Below are positions 9,844-20,756 of a stretch of DNA of 64,000 bases, one piece after another. Position 1 is the stretch's first letter; each line of letters starts with the position of its first letter. Source of the DNA: Bubalus kerabau (Eukaryota; Chordata; Mammalia; Artiodactyla; Bovidae); NCBI RefSeq assembly GCF_029407905.1, contig NC_073628.1, forward strand, positions 86,114,501 to 86,178,500, written 5' to 3'. The notes under the pieces are model-generated. The model searched no databases, had not been told where the DNA came from, and saw nothing but the letters and a program-made list of their open reading frames with translations. The translations under genes and the position numbers were made by a program.

Positions 9844-11362
9844 AATATAGAATCTGGAAATACAGCAATAGGAAAATGCAAAGGCAGAGAGGGGAAGGAA
9901 GACAGTGAGGACAGCACCTCCCACGAGCTGCAGCAGTTCAGGTGCACGTGTGTTTCCTTAACTACTGACTTGAGCTCATCCCGTTTTCCAGGAGTGCATA
10001 ACCTGGAGCTAGTGTGAGCCTGTTGGTAGAAGAAAGGAGAGCAGGATAAGCAGTTTCTCTCACTGTACTTTTCTTGGGGCAGCAGAAAAAAAATCTCGCC
10101 TTCAGGGGTCCACCCCTCTAAAAGGGGGTGGGTCCACCTCGCTCTAACCCTCTTGCTGAAGATGCCGCCTGTATGTTTGGGGAAAGACCTGTTTGTCGAC
10201 AGTGTGCTGGGTGGTTCCAGTTACATGAGAATCGCCCAGCTTTGTGGTCTTAGTTCCGAAAGAAATAAAGGACAGTCTGTGCTTGGAGTTGGCATGAGGC
10301 TCTGACAGTCTCTGAAAGCGATGAGGGGTGACCATGAGCCCACCCATTCTCCTCGATGCAGTGGTTCCTCTGTCCATCGCTGCCACCCCAGGCTCTCTGG
10401 CCTCTGAACAAGGGCTGCAGATTTTGCCAGAGCTCCTAGCTCTAAACAGGCCTAGGTCATGGGCCAGCTTCACAAACCAAGTCTTCATCCAACCTGGCTA
10501 TTCCCAAATAACTGGGCACTGCTGGTATATGTACAGCCCCTGCTGGGAAGGGAAGGTGACCCACGCATTGCCCCAACATGCTGTTCATAGCAGAACACAC
10601 GTAAAACCCACGCTTCCTCCTGCCTCTTGGCCAGACCGCTTCTGATGTTTGTCTCCTGGCTACAGGCAGGCCACCTCCGATCATCTTTCAGAGGCCCCAC
10701 CTTCTGCTTTGTCCTGGATCCTAGGAAATCTTTGCTGAACTTTATTCAACCCCCCATCCTACCCCCCACCCCATCCCATGCTTGAGTTGTTAGATCAGCC
10801 CATCGCCCATAGCCATATTCCTTCAGACAAGAAAATCCTGCGGCCTCAGGCCAGCCTCAGCTGTTCCCACTCTTACTTTGACTCTAGAGACCCCAGGCTG
10901 GGTGGGAACCCGGGACCTGCCTCTCCTCTGTTGCATTTGCCGGTTGCTCAGTCAACAACCTCCCTGCGGCGTCAGATGAAAGCCGCGCTCCACCCTGGGA
11001 TCAGGTACCTGCACCGAAGGCATTTCATCTTCTGCGTTCACAAGTGTGTATCCTCGGAGACGTGGTGTTCAGTCCTCCTGTTTATGAAAGCGTTTCCAGA
11101 AGAAAAACATTTCTCATTCCATTTCACATTTTTTTTTTTAACTTTCACAAGCCATCGCTTAATACTTTGACTTTGCTGACAGAAATCTTCTGTTTCTTAT
11201 TACAACAAATTGTACCCTGAGCAGCAGGATATCAAATCCTAGGGAATCTTTTGGGATGCGTTGAATTTCTCCTGTTGAATCAATCTCTTGCTTGGCTGCC
11301 CCTGCAGGCACATAGTTGCTATCTCTTTTCCTTTTTCTCAGCTCTTGGAAGAGAAAGTAGGA

Positions 11363-11364
<2 letters not shown>
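9844..11364. other. Intronic unique sequence
   Basis: No transposon recognised in about 1.5 kb. A C-rich stretch occurs at 10750-10780. Small overlapping frames at 10144-10700 and 10778-11170 show no family resemblance. Confidence 0.45.
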
Positions 11365-11405
<41 letters not shown>

Positions 11406-11406
11406 T
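11365..11406. repeat. Microsatellite A19 followed by (TA)n
   Basis: Nineteen A residues (11365-11383) run directly into a TA dinucleotide array to 11406. Likely length-polymorphic. Short translated frames rich in IYIYIY/FFFF across it are artefacts. Confidence 0.95.
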
Positions 11407-11883
11407 CCCATTTTCCTCTGTAGGGAGCCAACAGAAAATCAGACAGGCCTGAGAAATGGGAAGTGACAGATATAGTTTCAGAAGGTTCAAAAAAAATCCA
11501 TGAAAACCAACCTTAATTTCATATAAATACGTTTTATAATTAAACAAAAATGTTTTGATCCACACATTCACATTCTATTTATCTGTGTATTTGAGTGAAG
11601 TCCATACTTAGTTTTCAGAAATTCTCCAAGGATAGATGAATGGACCTTGGATTAAATTGCACAAGTAAAGCTGATTTATCAAGCCTCATACATTTGATCA
11701 CTTACAGAGAATGGTGATGGCATTGTAAGGAACAGTAAGAGGTCCTTGAAATAAATGAAAGATGGGGAGTAAAGAGCCCAATGATAGGACCCGGTTCTTG
11801 AGGGAGCCAGGTTATTTTGAGCTGGAACGGTATCCTTCCGCCTAGATAGTTCAAAGCTCATAAGCTCATGAGAGCATGAAAAG
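11407..11883. other. Intronic sequence, nothing recognised
   Basis: AT-rich unique sequence between the microsatellite and a SINE. Confidence 0.45.
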
Positions 11884-12074
11884 TGAAAGTGTTAGTCACT
11901 GAGTCCTGTCGGACTCTTTGGACCCCACGGACAGTCACCTCGGTCTATGGAATTCTCCAGGCACGAATGCTGGAATGGGTAGACATTCCCCTCTCCAGGG
12001 GATCTTCCCAACCCAGGGATCCAACCTTGGTCTCCTGTATTGCAAGCAGATTCTTTATTGTGTGAGCCACCAGC
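11884..12074 (-). mobile_element. Bov-tA SINE (antisense)
   Basis: AGTGAAAGTGTTAGTCACTG, GGACTCTTTGGACCCCACGG, CAGGCACGAATGCTGG, CTCCAGGGGATCTTCCCAAC, then GTGTGAGCCACCAG. Diverged, and the extreme tRNA-like end is short. No convincing target-site duplication. Confidence 0.88.
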
Positions 12075-12079
12075 ATACT

Positions 12080-12494
12080 GCCTGGGGAAAAAAAGGTGTG
12101 ATATGTTCAAGGGATGCAACCCAGCCAGGGACGAGGAAACTGGCGTGCAAGGGGGTGGCAGTCTGTAGCCTTGAACAGGGCAGAGGGCGGGGCCCTGGGG
12201 GCCGCGAGGGAAGTGGAGACAGTACCAGCTCTACAAGGAATGCATGGCTGATGGAAGTGGCGCTTCCTACACAAAGCACTCCAATCACGCGATTACACTG
12301 CCCTTCAGAATTAAAGAGAAACAAATCTGCTCTTGCTTGTAATGGGAACTATCACCGTAATATCCTCCCGGAGTGAGATAAATCGGGTTCAGCCATCACA
12401 GAAGCATCCGGCAGCTATCTTTTAGCATCATCTTTTGAGAGGACCGGGTGAGAGGACGGTAAGAGCTCTCCTCCACCTTTCAGCTTCCCTCAAC
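12080..12494. other. Intronic unique sequence
   Basis: Contains a locally GC-rich patch (12160-12215, GGGCGGGGCCCTGGGGGCC-like). No gene or transposon recognised. Confidence 0.4.
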
Positions 12495-12680
12495 TGAAAA
12501 GTAATTGCTCTTATTTATTAACAGCCTCCTGTGGACCAGGCAGCTTTCTCGTCCCTCTCATCCTCCCAGCACAGTGAGCAGGTAGCCTGCCCCATCCTCC
12601 ACATGCGGAGGCTGAGGATGAGACCTAGGTGACTTGCCAACTCGGTGGCAGAGCTGGGGTTCAGGCTCGGGCCTTACGTT
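12495..12680 (-). mobile_element. MIR-type SINE fragment (antisense)
   Basis: Order of features fits an antisense MIR: a GTGGACCAGGCA block, a CCCATCCTCCACATGCGGAGG block in place of the usual ATGAGGAAACTGAGG, GTGACTTGCCAA, then GGCAGAGCTGGGGTTCAGGC. Ancient and diverged. Confidence 0.6.
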
Positions 12681-12837
12681 TATTTTATAGTGATTATAAT
12701 TTTCCAGAAGAGTGTTTGAGTCAGCTTGACCCCGGATCTGCTTGATTATAAAAATCTGGGTTGTTACTGCACTGTAGACGGCTGAGTAGTCTTTCCAGCT
12801 CCACCACCTTGCCTTCCTGCTGCATGAATCTATCATG

Positions 12838-13161
12838 ATTCTTTTTGTTACAAGTGACAGAAACCCAACTCAGGCTGCCTAAGCATTGAAGGGAGTTTGC
12901 TGCCCTCAGAACCGCTCAGCCAGGGACAGAGTTACTGTGACAGAAGTCAGGGATCCAGGCTGGGTCATCAGTTGGGTCTCTGCCTGTCTTACTCCCAGTC
13001 CTTCCCTCCTCCTCTCCCCGCATCTGTTTCTCTCTGCTCCCTCCTCTATTGCCTTCATTCTTTCCCACACAGGCCATCTCCCCACAGTGCAGTAGAGAAG
13101 ATGGCTTCCAATAGCCCCTAGTTCACGTTCTCCTAGCTCTGTGACAAAAGAAGACATATTT
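12838..13161. mobile_element. Ancient interspersed repeat, family not assigned
   Basis: TTACAAGTGACAGAAACCCA, AACTCAGGCTGCCTAAGC and, further on, CCTTCATTC and AGATGGCTTCCAATAGC resemble a widespread old mammalian interspersed repeat that I cannot name with confidence. It is the outermost layer of a nest: a CHR SINE, itself split by BovA2, follows at 13172. Confidence 0.4.
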
Positions 13162-13565
13162 CCTCTAGCTCTAAATGTTTTTTGGGGTGGGGGGCATGCC
13201 ATGTAGCATGTGGGATCTTAGTCTCCTGCTGCTGCTGCTGCTAAGTTGCTTCAGTTGTGTCCGACTCTGTGTGACTCCATAGACGGCAGCCCACCAGGCT
13301 CCCCCGTCCCTGGGATTCTCCAGGCAAGAGCACTGGAGTGGGTTGCCATTTCCTTCTCCAGTGCATGAAAGTGAAAAGTGAAAGGAAAGTCGCTCAGTCA
13401 TGTCTGACTCTTCGTGACCCCATGGACTGCAGCCCACCAGGCTCCTCCATCCATGGGATTTTCCAGGCAAGAGTACTGGAGTGGGGTGCCAGGGATCAAA
13501 CCTGCACCCCCTGCAGTGGAAGTGGGAAGTCAATCACTGGACTGCCAGGGAAGTCCCTCTAGCTC
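13162..13565 (-). mobile_element. CHR SINE (antisense) with target-site duplications, split by a BovA2 insertion
   Basis: Flanks CCTCTAGCTC at 13162-13171 and 13556-13565 are a 10-bp duplication. The SINE body is 13172-13225 (GCATGCCATGTAGCATGTGG, GATCTTAGTCTCCTG) plus 13491-13555 (AGGGATCAAACCTGCACCCC, CACTGGACTGCCAGGGAAGT). Joined in order, the two parts match an antisense CHR. The intervening 265 bp are BovA2. Confidence 0.88.
13226..13490 (-). mobile_element. BovA2 dimeric SINE (antisense), inserted in the CHR element
   Basis: Starts with (CTG)n, then GCTTCAGTTGTGTCCGACTC, a first BovA unit to CTTCTCCAGTGCATGAAAG, a GTGAAAAGTGAAAGG linker, and a second unit ending GAGTGGGGTGCC. A clear duplication of its own target is not visible. 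Confidence 0.9.
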
Positions 13566-13851
13566 CACATTTAAGAGTATGTGTTTTGGGTGGACTTGTT
13601 TGGCACCTTTGGTTCTCAGGCCCTCTGCTTCTTGGACCAAGGGAGATGATGTGCTGGCAGCCCTTTCAGTAACAAGGTGTGGGATGGACAGAAAGTATTC
13701 AAAAGCTTGGACTTTTGATCCAAGTGAATCAAAAGTCATGATGAATGACTGATGTGAATGATGGACAAAGTAGAATGATCTCCACTGTACTAGTATACTC
13801 AGAGATGACCTAGTAAAAATTTTGGAAAGAAAAAAATTCATGTATATTCAT
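13566..13851. other. Intronic sequence, nothing recognised
   Basis: Short unique stretch between SINE and BovB insertions, carrying an ACTTTTGATC...AATCAAAAGT imperfect palindrome at about 13709-13735. Confidence 0.4.
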
Positions 13852-14230
13852 TTCAGTTCAGTTCAGTCGCTCAGTCATGTCCGACTCTTTGTGACCCATG
13901 AATCACTCACTCCAGGCCTCCCTGTCCATCACCAATTCCTGAAGTTCACTCAGACTCACATCCATCGAGTCAGTGATATCATCCAGGCATCTCATCCTCT
14001 GCCGTCCCCTTCTCCTCCTGCCCCCAATCCCTCCCAGCATCAGAGTCTTTTCCAATGAGTCAATTCTTCACATGAGGTGGCCAAAGTACTGGAGTTTCAG
14101 CTTTAGCATCATTCCTTCCAAAGATATCCCAGGGCTGATCTCCTTCAGAATGGACTGGTTGGATCTCCTTTCAGTCCAAGGGACTCGCAAGAGTTTTCTC
14201 CAACACCACTGTTCAAAAGCATCAATTCTT
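13852..14230 (-). mobile_element. BovB 3' fragment (antisense)
   Basis: Begins with (TTCAG)n, then GTCGCTCAGTCATGTCCGAC, CAGGCCTCCCTGTCCATCAC, GAGGTGGCCAAAGTACTGG and CAAAAGCATCAATTCTT. The reverse strand encodes the LINE C-terminal block (IDAFEQWCWRKLLRVPW). 5'-truncated; belongs to the class with CATGAATC near the 3' end. Confidence 0.92.
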
Positions 14231-14239
14231 ATATTACCA

Positions 14240-14660
14240 TGTGTAAAATAGATGGTGCTCACACGTGTCCAACTCTTTGTGACCCCATGGTCTGTAGCCC
14301 GCAAAGCTCCTCTGTCCATGGGATTCTGCTGCCAAGAATACTGGAGTGGGGTGCCATTTCCTCCTCCAGGGGATCTTCCCCACCCAGGGATCAAACCCAC
14401 GTCTCTTGAGTCTCCTGCAGGTGGATTCTTTACCACTTGTACCACCTAGGAAGCCTGTGTAAAATAGATACAGCACAGGGAGCTCAGCCCAGTGCTCTGT
14501 GACAACCTAGAGGAGGGTGATGGGGGCAGGTGGGGGTGGAGGGAGATTTAACAGGGAAGGGATATATATGTACTTGTGACTGATTCACATTGTTCTACAA
14601 CAGAAACCAACACAACATTGTAAAGCAATTATCCTCCAATTAAAAATAAATTTAAAAAAG
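14240..14660 (+). mobile_element. Ruminant L1 3' end, split by a SINE
   Basis: Left piece 14240-14253 (TGTGTAAAATAGAT) and right piece 14456-14660 (CAGCACAGGGAGCTCAGCCC, TGACTGATTCACATTG, CAGAAACCAACACAACATTG, ATTATCCTCCAATTAAAAAT). Together they match the sense L1 3' UTR of cattle. The SINE duplicated 14 bp of it on insertion. Confidence 0.85.
14254..14455 (-). mobile_element. Bov-tA SINE (antisense) with 14-bp target-site duplications
   Basis: TGTGTAAAATAGAT occurs at 14240-14253 and again at 14456-14469. Body: CACGTGTCCAACTCTTTGTG, CCAAGAATACTGGAGTGGGG, GATCAAACCCACGTCTC, tRNA-like head CCACCTAGGAAGCC. Inserted into an L1 3' end and therefore younger than it. Confidence 0.94.
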
Positions 14661-16034
14661 GGAAAAATCCCAAGGTGGGAAAGAGAGTCCAAAGGCTGAT
14701 AAATAAAAAGTTATGACATGGGAGAGAAAGAATAGATAGCATTTTACCGTTAACGTTATGAATTAGGAATGAAGTTCTGCAAGAGCAGATTCCTAGAATT
14801 TTAAAAGGAGCAGCAGGATTCAGTTGGACCAGAACACAAGCTAGCTGCTTAAGAAGTCTGTTTGCTGTAAGAGCAGCGGATGGGTCAGGGTGCTGGTGAG
14901 GCCCTTCCTGAGGCCGAGAAGCTTGTGTAGGAAAGTGCGCCCAATGGCAGCATGTGATGCATCTTGCGCAGGTTTCTCAGCCCCTGTGTGTATTTCCTGT
15001 TTCTGGCTGGAGGCACTAAGGAACATAACCAGAAGACTGCATTCAGTTTGGAGGCGCTGCAGAAAGAGTACACCTTGATTCCATCAAGGAGTTTGATAGT
15101 GTCTTCTGGTACTTTTCCTATAGATGGAAAAAAAGTGGGCTAGTAAAGTTGGTTTATGCCTTTTCAACAGCCATTTCTGAACTGTAGCCATTAACAGATT
15201 GATAGACTCCTTTGGGCAAACATATAATGGTATGTGCCTCAAAGCTCCACTTTTTTGGTTCTGAGTCAACATTTTTATTAAAGACTTAATGAGATGAATA
15301 CATAGGAGTTATGTATATCAAATTTGCAAGGGATGCAAAGCTGAGTAGAATAATTAATACTTTGGAGGACTAAACCAAACTTCAGAATTATCTTCTTAAT
15401 TAGAAACATTTGGCCAATACCAACAACACGAACTTAAACAGGGGTACACGGAAAAGTCTGCATTTGTGATGAAAAATTCAGTAACAGGCTGGAGAGTTTT
15501 TGAAGTATTTTGTAGTAGATAATTTTTGGATGCCCCACCAGCATTAATTCCTCTGTTCTTTTTCTTAATAGAACCTCAGATGTCCTAGCCATTTAGTTTA
15601 TATGTGATTGATTGACCACAATCAATTAAGCTTAAGCTAGAAAAATGATTAGCTTAAGCTGGAAAATCATATTTCTCTGGTCTCCTGACTCAAGCCAGAC
15701 CAGTTAGAGCCAATGATGTCTATTCTTAGGCTTTTATTTGCAATATTAAGAAAGTAAACGTCCCTTTCCTATGCCTCATGATAGAGGAAGCATATGGCTG
15801 CAGGAGATGCAGGCTGCTAGGTTATAGGAGAGAGAATGGAGATGAAACCCAGGAAGCACAGGTAAGGAGTGAAGAGAGATCCTGGTTCCCATTGTTTCCG
15901 CATTGCCTGAAACCAAATTCAGCCCTATAATATTGAGTTACACAACACTTAGGTTGATAGATGTCATTTTTTATCAGCCAGTTTGAACTGGACTTCTTGG
16001 CTCATATAATGTAAAGAATCCTAACTGCTCTCTA
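14661..16034. other. Intronic unique sequence
   Basis: About 1.4 kb without recognised transposons. A short local duplication (AGCTTAAGCTAGAAAAATGA / AGCTTAAGCTGGAAAATCA) lies near 15629-15672. No gene seen. Confidence 0.45.
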
Positions 16035-16066
16035 TGTGTGTGTGTGTGTGTGGGGGGGGGGGGGGG
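16035..16066. repeat. Microsatellite (TG)8 followed by T and G15
   Basis: TG repeats at 16035-16050, then an uninterrupted run of 15 G at 16052-16066. Homopolymer G of this length is uncommon and is also prone to sequencing error. Confidence 0.95.
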
Positions 16067-16116
16067 TGTTGCAGGAGACGAGTGCAGTAGAATGGCCGAG
16101 AAAGATGCCGCCGCCT

Positions 16117-16316
16117 TATACTGCATGTGCGAGTCGCTCAGTCGTGTCCGACTCTTTGCGACTGCATCAACTATACAGTCCATGGAATACTCCAGGCTAG
16201 AACACTGGAGTGGGTAGTCTTTCCCTTCTCCAGGGGATCCTCCCAACCCAGGGATCAAAACCAGGTCTCCCACATTGCAGGCCAATCCTTTACCAGCTGA
16301 GCCTGTATACTGCATG
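16117..16316 (-). mobile_element. Bov-tA SINE (antisense) with 11-bp target-site duplications
   Basis: TATACTGCATG flanks at 16117-16127 and 16306-16316. Body: GCGAGTCGCTCAGTCGTGTC, GACTCTTTGCGACTGCATC, CTCCAGGGGATCCTCCCAAC, GATCAAAACCAGGTCTCC, then the head GCTGAGCC. Confidence 0.94.
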
Positions 16317-17006
16317 ATTGTAGGTAATTGGAAGAGACTGGATACATGCATTCACTGCACTGTGTCTAGAGAGTTCCTCACTGAGAGTGACCAGAATGAG
16401 AAGACTCTTGTAGTGACATTATATGGGAAATGGCAGATGAAAAATGGAGAGGTTTTACCGCAAGATGAAGAGACTTTGTGAACGAATAGGAGACCCGGTA
16501 CAAGTTTTCAGATTTTTAAAGAGCTGTAGTGTAGGAAGGGAGTAGACTCTTCCTCATAACCCAAGGAGGAGGAACTAGGATGTATGACTTGGAATTAGAA
16601 GACGACACTTTGCACGCCAGGATATAGCAGTTCATGACAATGCAAGTGTCCCATCGTGGTCCATGCTGTTTTGAAGAGTAGTAAATTACCCATCTTTGGA
16701 AGTGTGTACACAACAGGTGACCATCATTTGGAATTTTATCAAAATAATCCCCTTATTAGGCGGGAAGCTTGTCCAGCTGAGCTTTAATGTCCTTTTGGGC
16801 TGAGACTGTGAGTTTAAGAACCCTCCAAAACCTCTTCAGTTTTAGTCACAAATAAAGTACAAAAACAACCAACTCAACTCTGATTTTCTGTTGCCTCAAT
16901 TATCATTAAGTTATGAATGATACATAATTTTCCTTCCTCTGCCTGGCTCTAAGAGAACATCCTGAGGGTAAGTGTAGCTTTGATAGCTTATAATCTTTTT
17001 CTATAA
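16317..17006. other. Intronic sequence, nothing recognised
   Basis: Unique-looking, AT-leaning sequence. Short ORFs only. Confidence 0.45.
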
Positions 17007-17120
17007 CTTGGTAGGTGGTAGAATAGTAACTATAATAATGTATAGAGGGAATAATATATATCATTCTATATATAATAATATAATTATAATATATACATTA
17101 TTATTCTACCACCTACTAAG
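17007..17120. repeat. AT-rich inverted repeat (potential hairpin/cruciform)
   Basis: Left arm 17007-17025 (CTTGGTAGGTGGTAGAATA) and right arm 17102-17120 (TATTCTACCACCTACTAAG) are reverse complements at 18 of 19 positions. The pairing continues inward with ATAATGTATA and TATACATTAT after a small bulge. The loop is almost pure A/T. It is not a family I recognise. A SINE inserted exactly at the outer edge of the right arm and copied 14 bp of that arm. Confidence 0.85.
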
Positions 17121-17337
17121 TGTTAGCCGCTCAGTCTTGTCCAACTCTTTGAGACCCCATGGACTGGGGCTTGCCAGGCTCTTCTGCCCATGGAATTCTC
17201 CAGGCAAGAATACTGGAGTGGGTTGCCATTTCCTTTTCTGGGAGATCTTCCCAACCCAGGGATCTAACTGGGTCTCCAGCATTGTAGGCAGACTCTTGAC
17301 CATCTGAGCCACCAGGGAAGCTCACCACCTACTAAGT
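17108..17337 (-). mobile_element. Bov-tA SINE (antisense) with 14-bp target-site duplications
   Basis: ACCACCTACTAAGT at 17108-17121 and 17324-17337. Body 17122-17323: GTTAGCCGCTCAGTCTTGTC, CAGGCAAGAATACTGGAGTG, GGGAGATCTTCCCAACCC, head GAGCCACCAGGGAAGC. Confidence 0.94.
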
Positions 17338-17356
17338 AGTGTGTGTGTGTGTGTAT
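17338..17356. repeat. (GT)n microsatellite
   Basis: About eight GT units between two Bov-tA elements. Confidence 0.9.
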
Positions 17357-17357
17357 A

Positions 17358-17598
17358 ACAGAGTGGGGCTTCCCTAGTGGCTCAGAAGGTATAGAATCTG
17401 CCTGCAATGCAGGAAACCTGGGTTCTATCCCTTCCTGATCTCAGGTCAGGAAGATCCCCTGGAGAAGAGAATTGCTACCCACCCCAGTGTTCTTGCCTGG
17501 AGTGTCCTCTGGACAGAGGAGCCTGGCAGGCTGCAGTCCATGGGGTCACTAAGAGTCAGACATGGCTGGGCAACTAATACTTTCACTTTGACAGAGTG
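17358..17598 (+). mobile_element. Bov-tA SINE (sense) with 8-bp target-site duplications
   Basis: ACAGAGTG at 17358-17365 and 17591-17598. The head GGGGCTTCCCTAGTGGCTCA starts at 17366; the body includes CAGGAAGATCCCCTGGAGAA and TTCTTGCCTGGAGTGTCC and ends in an ACTTTCACTTTG tail. A short internal duplication of TCAGG is present. It lies 35 bp from the preceding SINE in opposite orientation. Confidence 0.92.
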
Positions 17599-17611
17599 AT
17601 ATTGCTTCCGT

Positions 17612-17692
17612 TATATGTATGTATACATATACACTGATATATATACACACACACATTCATATTCATGAATATGAACATGTATATTCATATAT
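17612..17692. repeat. AT/CA-rich low-complexity sequence with ATTCATATTCATGAATATGAA palindrome
   Basis: Alternating TATGTA/TATACA and CACACACACA, followed by a near-perfect palindrome around 17657-17675 (CATATTCATGAATATG). Confidence 0.85.
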
Positions 17693-17698
17693 TTTAAA

Positions 17699-19984
17699 GG
17701 ATACATTTCTCATCAGTTGCATTTGTTTTTAATTGAAACAGTTGCTAACCTCTAGAAAGTGAGAGATTTTTATACTTTAAAAAGCCTGAATTTCTAGCTT
17801 TGCTTGGGAAGTCGAAAGTCCTGCTGACAGTGGATCCATGTCCCCGAAGCATTACTCGCTGGGCAGGGCAGCAGTGGCTTTTTAAACCTGGCTTGTGCTC
17901 TGTCCATTGCCAAGGTTCCCACCGTTCCCCGACCAGGCCAGCTTCAGCTTCACTCGGCCGCATCCTCTCGGTCCCGGTGGGCTTGTCAGTGTGTGATCTC
18001 TGCCCTGAATGCTGCCTTTTTCCCTCCTAGCCCCGTGCTGGCAGTTATCACAGAGGCCACTGGGAGTAGGAGGGAATTAAGATGTGGAGGCATGCTGCTT
18101 CTCAGACCCAAAGAACATGGAAGGAGAAGAAGCAAGCTGACACTTCATTCTCACCTGTTAGTTTTCTATGACAAAACAAGGCTTAAATTTTAAAATTTAT
18201 TAGAAAATGTGGCATTTTTCACGCTTAGAAATGGATGAATAGAGCATAAGAGTTTGCAGATTTATAAGAATGTAACATTTGGGTAAACTTGAAGTACCTT
18301 TTCTCATTAGTTCCCTTGTTACCAGTTTCTAATGAACTCAGAGTCTACTATTCCTCAGGACCTCTGATGCACACACCGGACCCCATTCTTGTTATGTTTC
18401 CCAAAGTATGTTCCCTGGGGACAATTATTCTCTTGATGTGATGTGAAAAAAGATTCTGGTCAAGTGAGTCTGGGAAAAGGTAGAATAAAAAAAAATGGCT
18501 TCAGGTCAATTTGCTGAAAATCAATTACTGGTAGCCAGCTCACCAAACACCAGTTCCATGATAGACCTGTTTGCCACATATGCCAAATTTACCAATGATG
18601 ATCTAGCAGCTTTTAAAAAAAGAGTTCAGGCTGATGAACGGACATTGAAAGATACTTTTCTGAATATGAACTAATACTGAGATGTTCTCCAAGATGTTGG
18701 GAAAATACAAATTCTGGAATGCTAGCAAAAACAAAATTCAGTTTATTTGAAAAACTCCTACTTGAAATAGTACACTTTTTCTATCGAATGATTCGACATT
18801 TCATATGTGAGAGGATTGCTTCAGCTGTATTTGACTTTTTTCTATGCTTTCAAAATGTCATTTTTAAAAAACACTTAAGCATTTTTAACATTATTTCTAA
18901 GGTTCGTTTGCCAATTCCTAAAAAGCTTATTAACCTTAGTTCTGTATTTCTATCAATTTAGAATTTAAATTCAACTTAAATTACTTTAAAATGCTAATAT
19001 CTTTAGGGGGCCTTTGAATTTATATTTAATTTACACGTTTAACTGCTAGAAATACTAAACTATGGCTGATAAGCCACTGAAGGAATTATGGAATAGACAA
19101 ACTTTACATGCTTGACATTTTAAACAAACTCTAAAACAACATTTGGAAATATCCAAAAGAAACCAAAAGCAGCCTAAACAATCTTATTTGTGGGAAAGTA
19201 TCCATGTCTATTAATTTATATTTTATTAACTTTTTGCAAGTTTAATACTTCTTTGCCACTTGAACATTTCTGTTGAAGCTTTGAAGACATTCCCACTATA
19301 AGTCATGTCTCGAAGGAAAAAAATGACAGTTGGTAAATTTGTTAAAATCAGCAAATAATTCATCAAATTTATCTTTCGGTGAATTGACCTGCTTTCAGAT
19401 GCGTTTAAACTGATTTCTTTTGTGCAGAACTTCTCAAGTTTTTTAATAAACTAGTGTACATTTTGAATGTCTAGAAGAGGCAATTAGAATAAGATGATAG
19501 TTTTCAGTCTCAAACAACTGCAAAAGCCACAAACCATGAAGAAGTGAGTTTCACACCACTACTTGGGTGACAGGTGTTGGCCTCGCTTTGGTGCTTTGGG
19601 GCTTTGTATTTAAAAGTCCCATTAATTAGATTTTAAAACTTTTTTTTAAAACCTTATATCTTATTTTTTAAATAACAGGCTTCTGCCTCCCTACTTTCAA
19701 GATTGCTTCTTAAGAGCAACTTTTAAAAAACATTACTGTTTTCAGTATTTCTAATAGTTATTTTTATACCTCTGAATAATGTTTTTAGATTTAGGTTTCT
19801 TGTATATTACCTAATAAATTATCAACTCCTGGCTAAGAAAATCTAAAACTCTACCTTATACTATCCTCTTTTCTCTATCCTTCCTCTTCCTTTCCATTAC
19901 AAAATTATATTGTTTAATTAATGGATACCTGTGAAACTTAAAGCAATATACTGAAATTTCTCTTTCTCATTCTATCCACTTCAG
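17699..19984. other. AT-rich intronic sequence, no ruminant-specific insertions
   Basis: About 2.3 kb with no SINE, BovB or clear L1. Multiple A/T runs and no gene. Short open frames at 17745-18193 and 18719-18961 lack family resemblance. Confidence 0.5.
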
Positions 19985-20750
19985 GCATGTTCCTTGGTTT
20001 CCCACTCTATTAGATGGAGATTTAGTACTCCTGTTCTTGATGAAGAATTAAGATATAAAATTCTCATCAAAATGACTTTCAATGGCCATTTTAAAAGCCT
20101 GCTACCCTGTCTTCTAAGATCTTTTATTTCTGATTCTACTTGGATTTGGGTTTCTTTGTTGATCATCATTTTATCTTTCTGTAAGTTTTTAGGCTCTATT
20201 CTTCTCTTTGATGTTCTGAAAGTTCACATTGATGTATCTAGGCACAGATTTTTTTCATTTATGCTACAGCCTTTCATTTTAAAGACTCTTCTCTTCCTTT
20301 ATCTCTGGGAAATTTTTTCTTTTTTTCTTTTTAATTCAGTTTTATCTGTTTTCTCTGTTCTTTTGTCCTGAAAGTCCTGGTGGTTAGATGTTTCTAGTGT
20401 CTCGGGTCTTTTGCTTTATGTTCTGAGAGTTATCTTTGGCTTTATCTTCCAGACCTTTATTAGAATTTTTATATCTCAGCAAAAATTTTGTTTCTAAATT
20501 GGTCAGAACCCATTCTTGAAAATTTCCTTTTTCATAGCTCTCTATTCTATTTTCGGACTCAGCATCTTCTCAAATCTAAGGATAATTGGTCTTTCAAAAA
20601 ATTCTCTCCCATTTTCTGAATGATCTCTGTTTCTTCAAGTTTTTTTTTTTTCTTCAGTTTATTCTGATCTTTTTCTGTGCTCTTTTCTTGAATTTTAGGT
20701 GCTTCTTGATTCATATTAGTCATCTATGAATCATCTTGATTCATAGTTGA
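19985..20750. other. T-rich sequence, possibly ancient antisense L1
   Basis: Strong T bias on the + strand and phrases such as TCTTTTATTTCTGATTCTA and TTTCTTCAAGTTTTTTTT suggest an old antisense LINE, but I could not line it up with a family. A recognisable L1 piece follows directly at 20757. Confidence 0.3.
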
Positions 20751-20756
20751 TTCATA

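Noticed and set aside
11251..11571. Frames with IYIYIY and FFFFFF stretches
   Set aside because: Artefacts of the A19(TA)n microsatellite.
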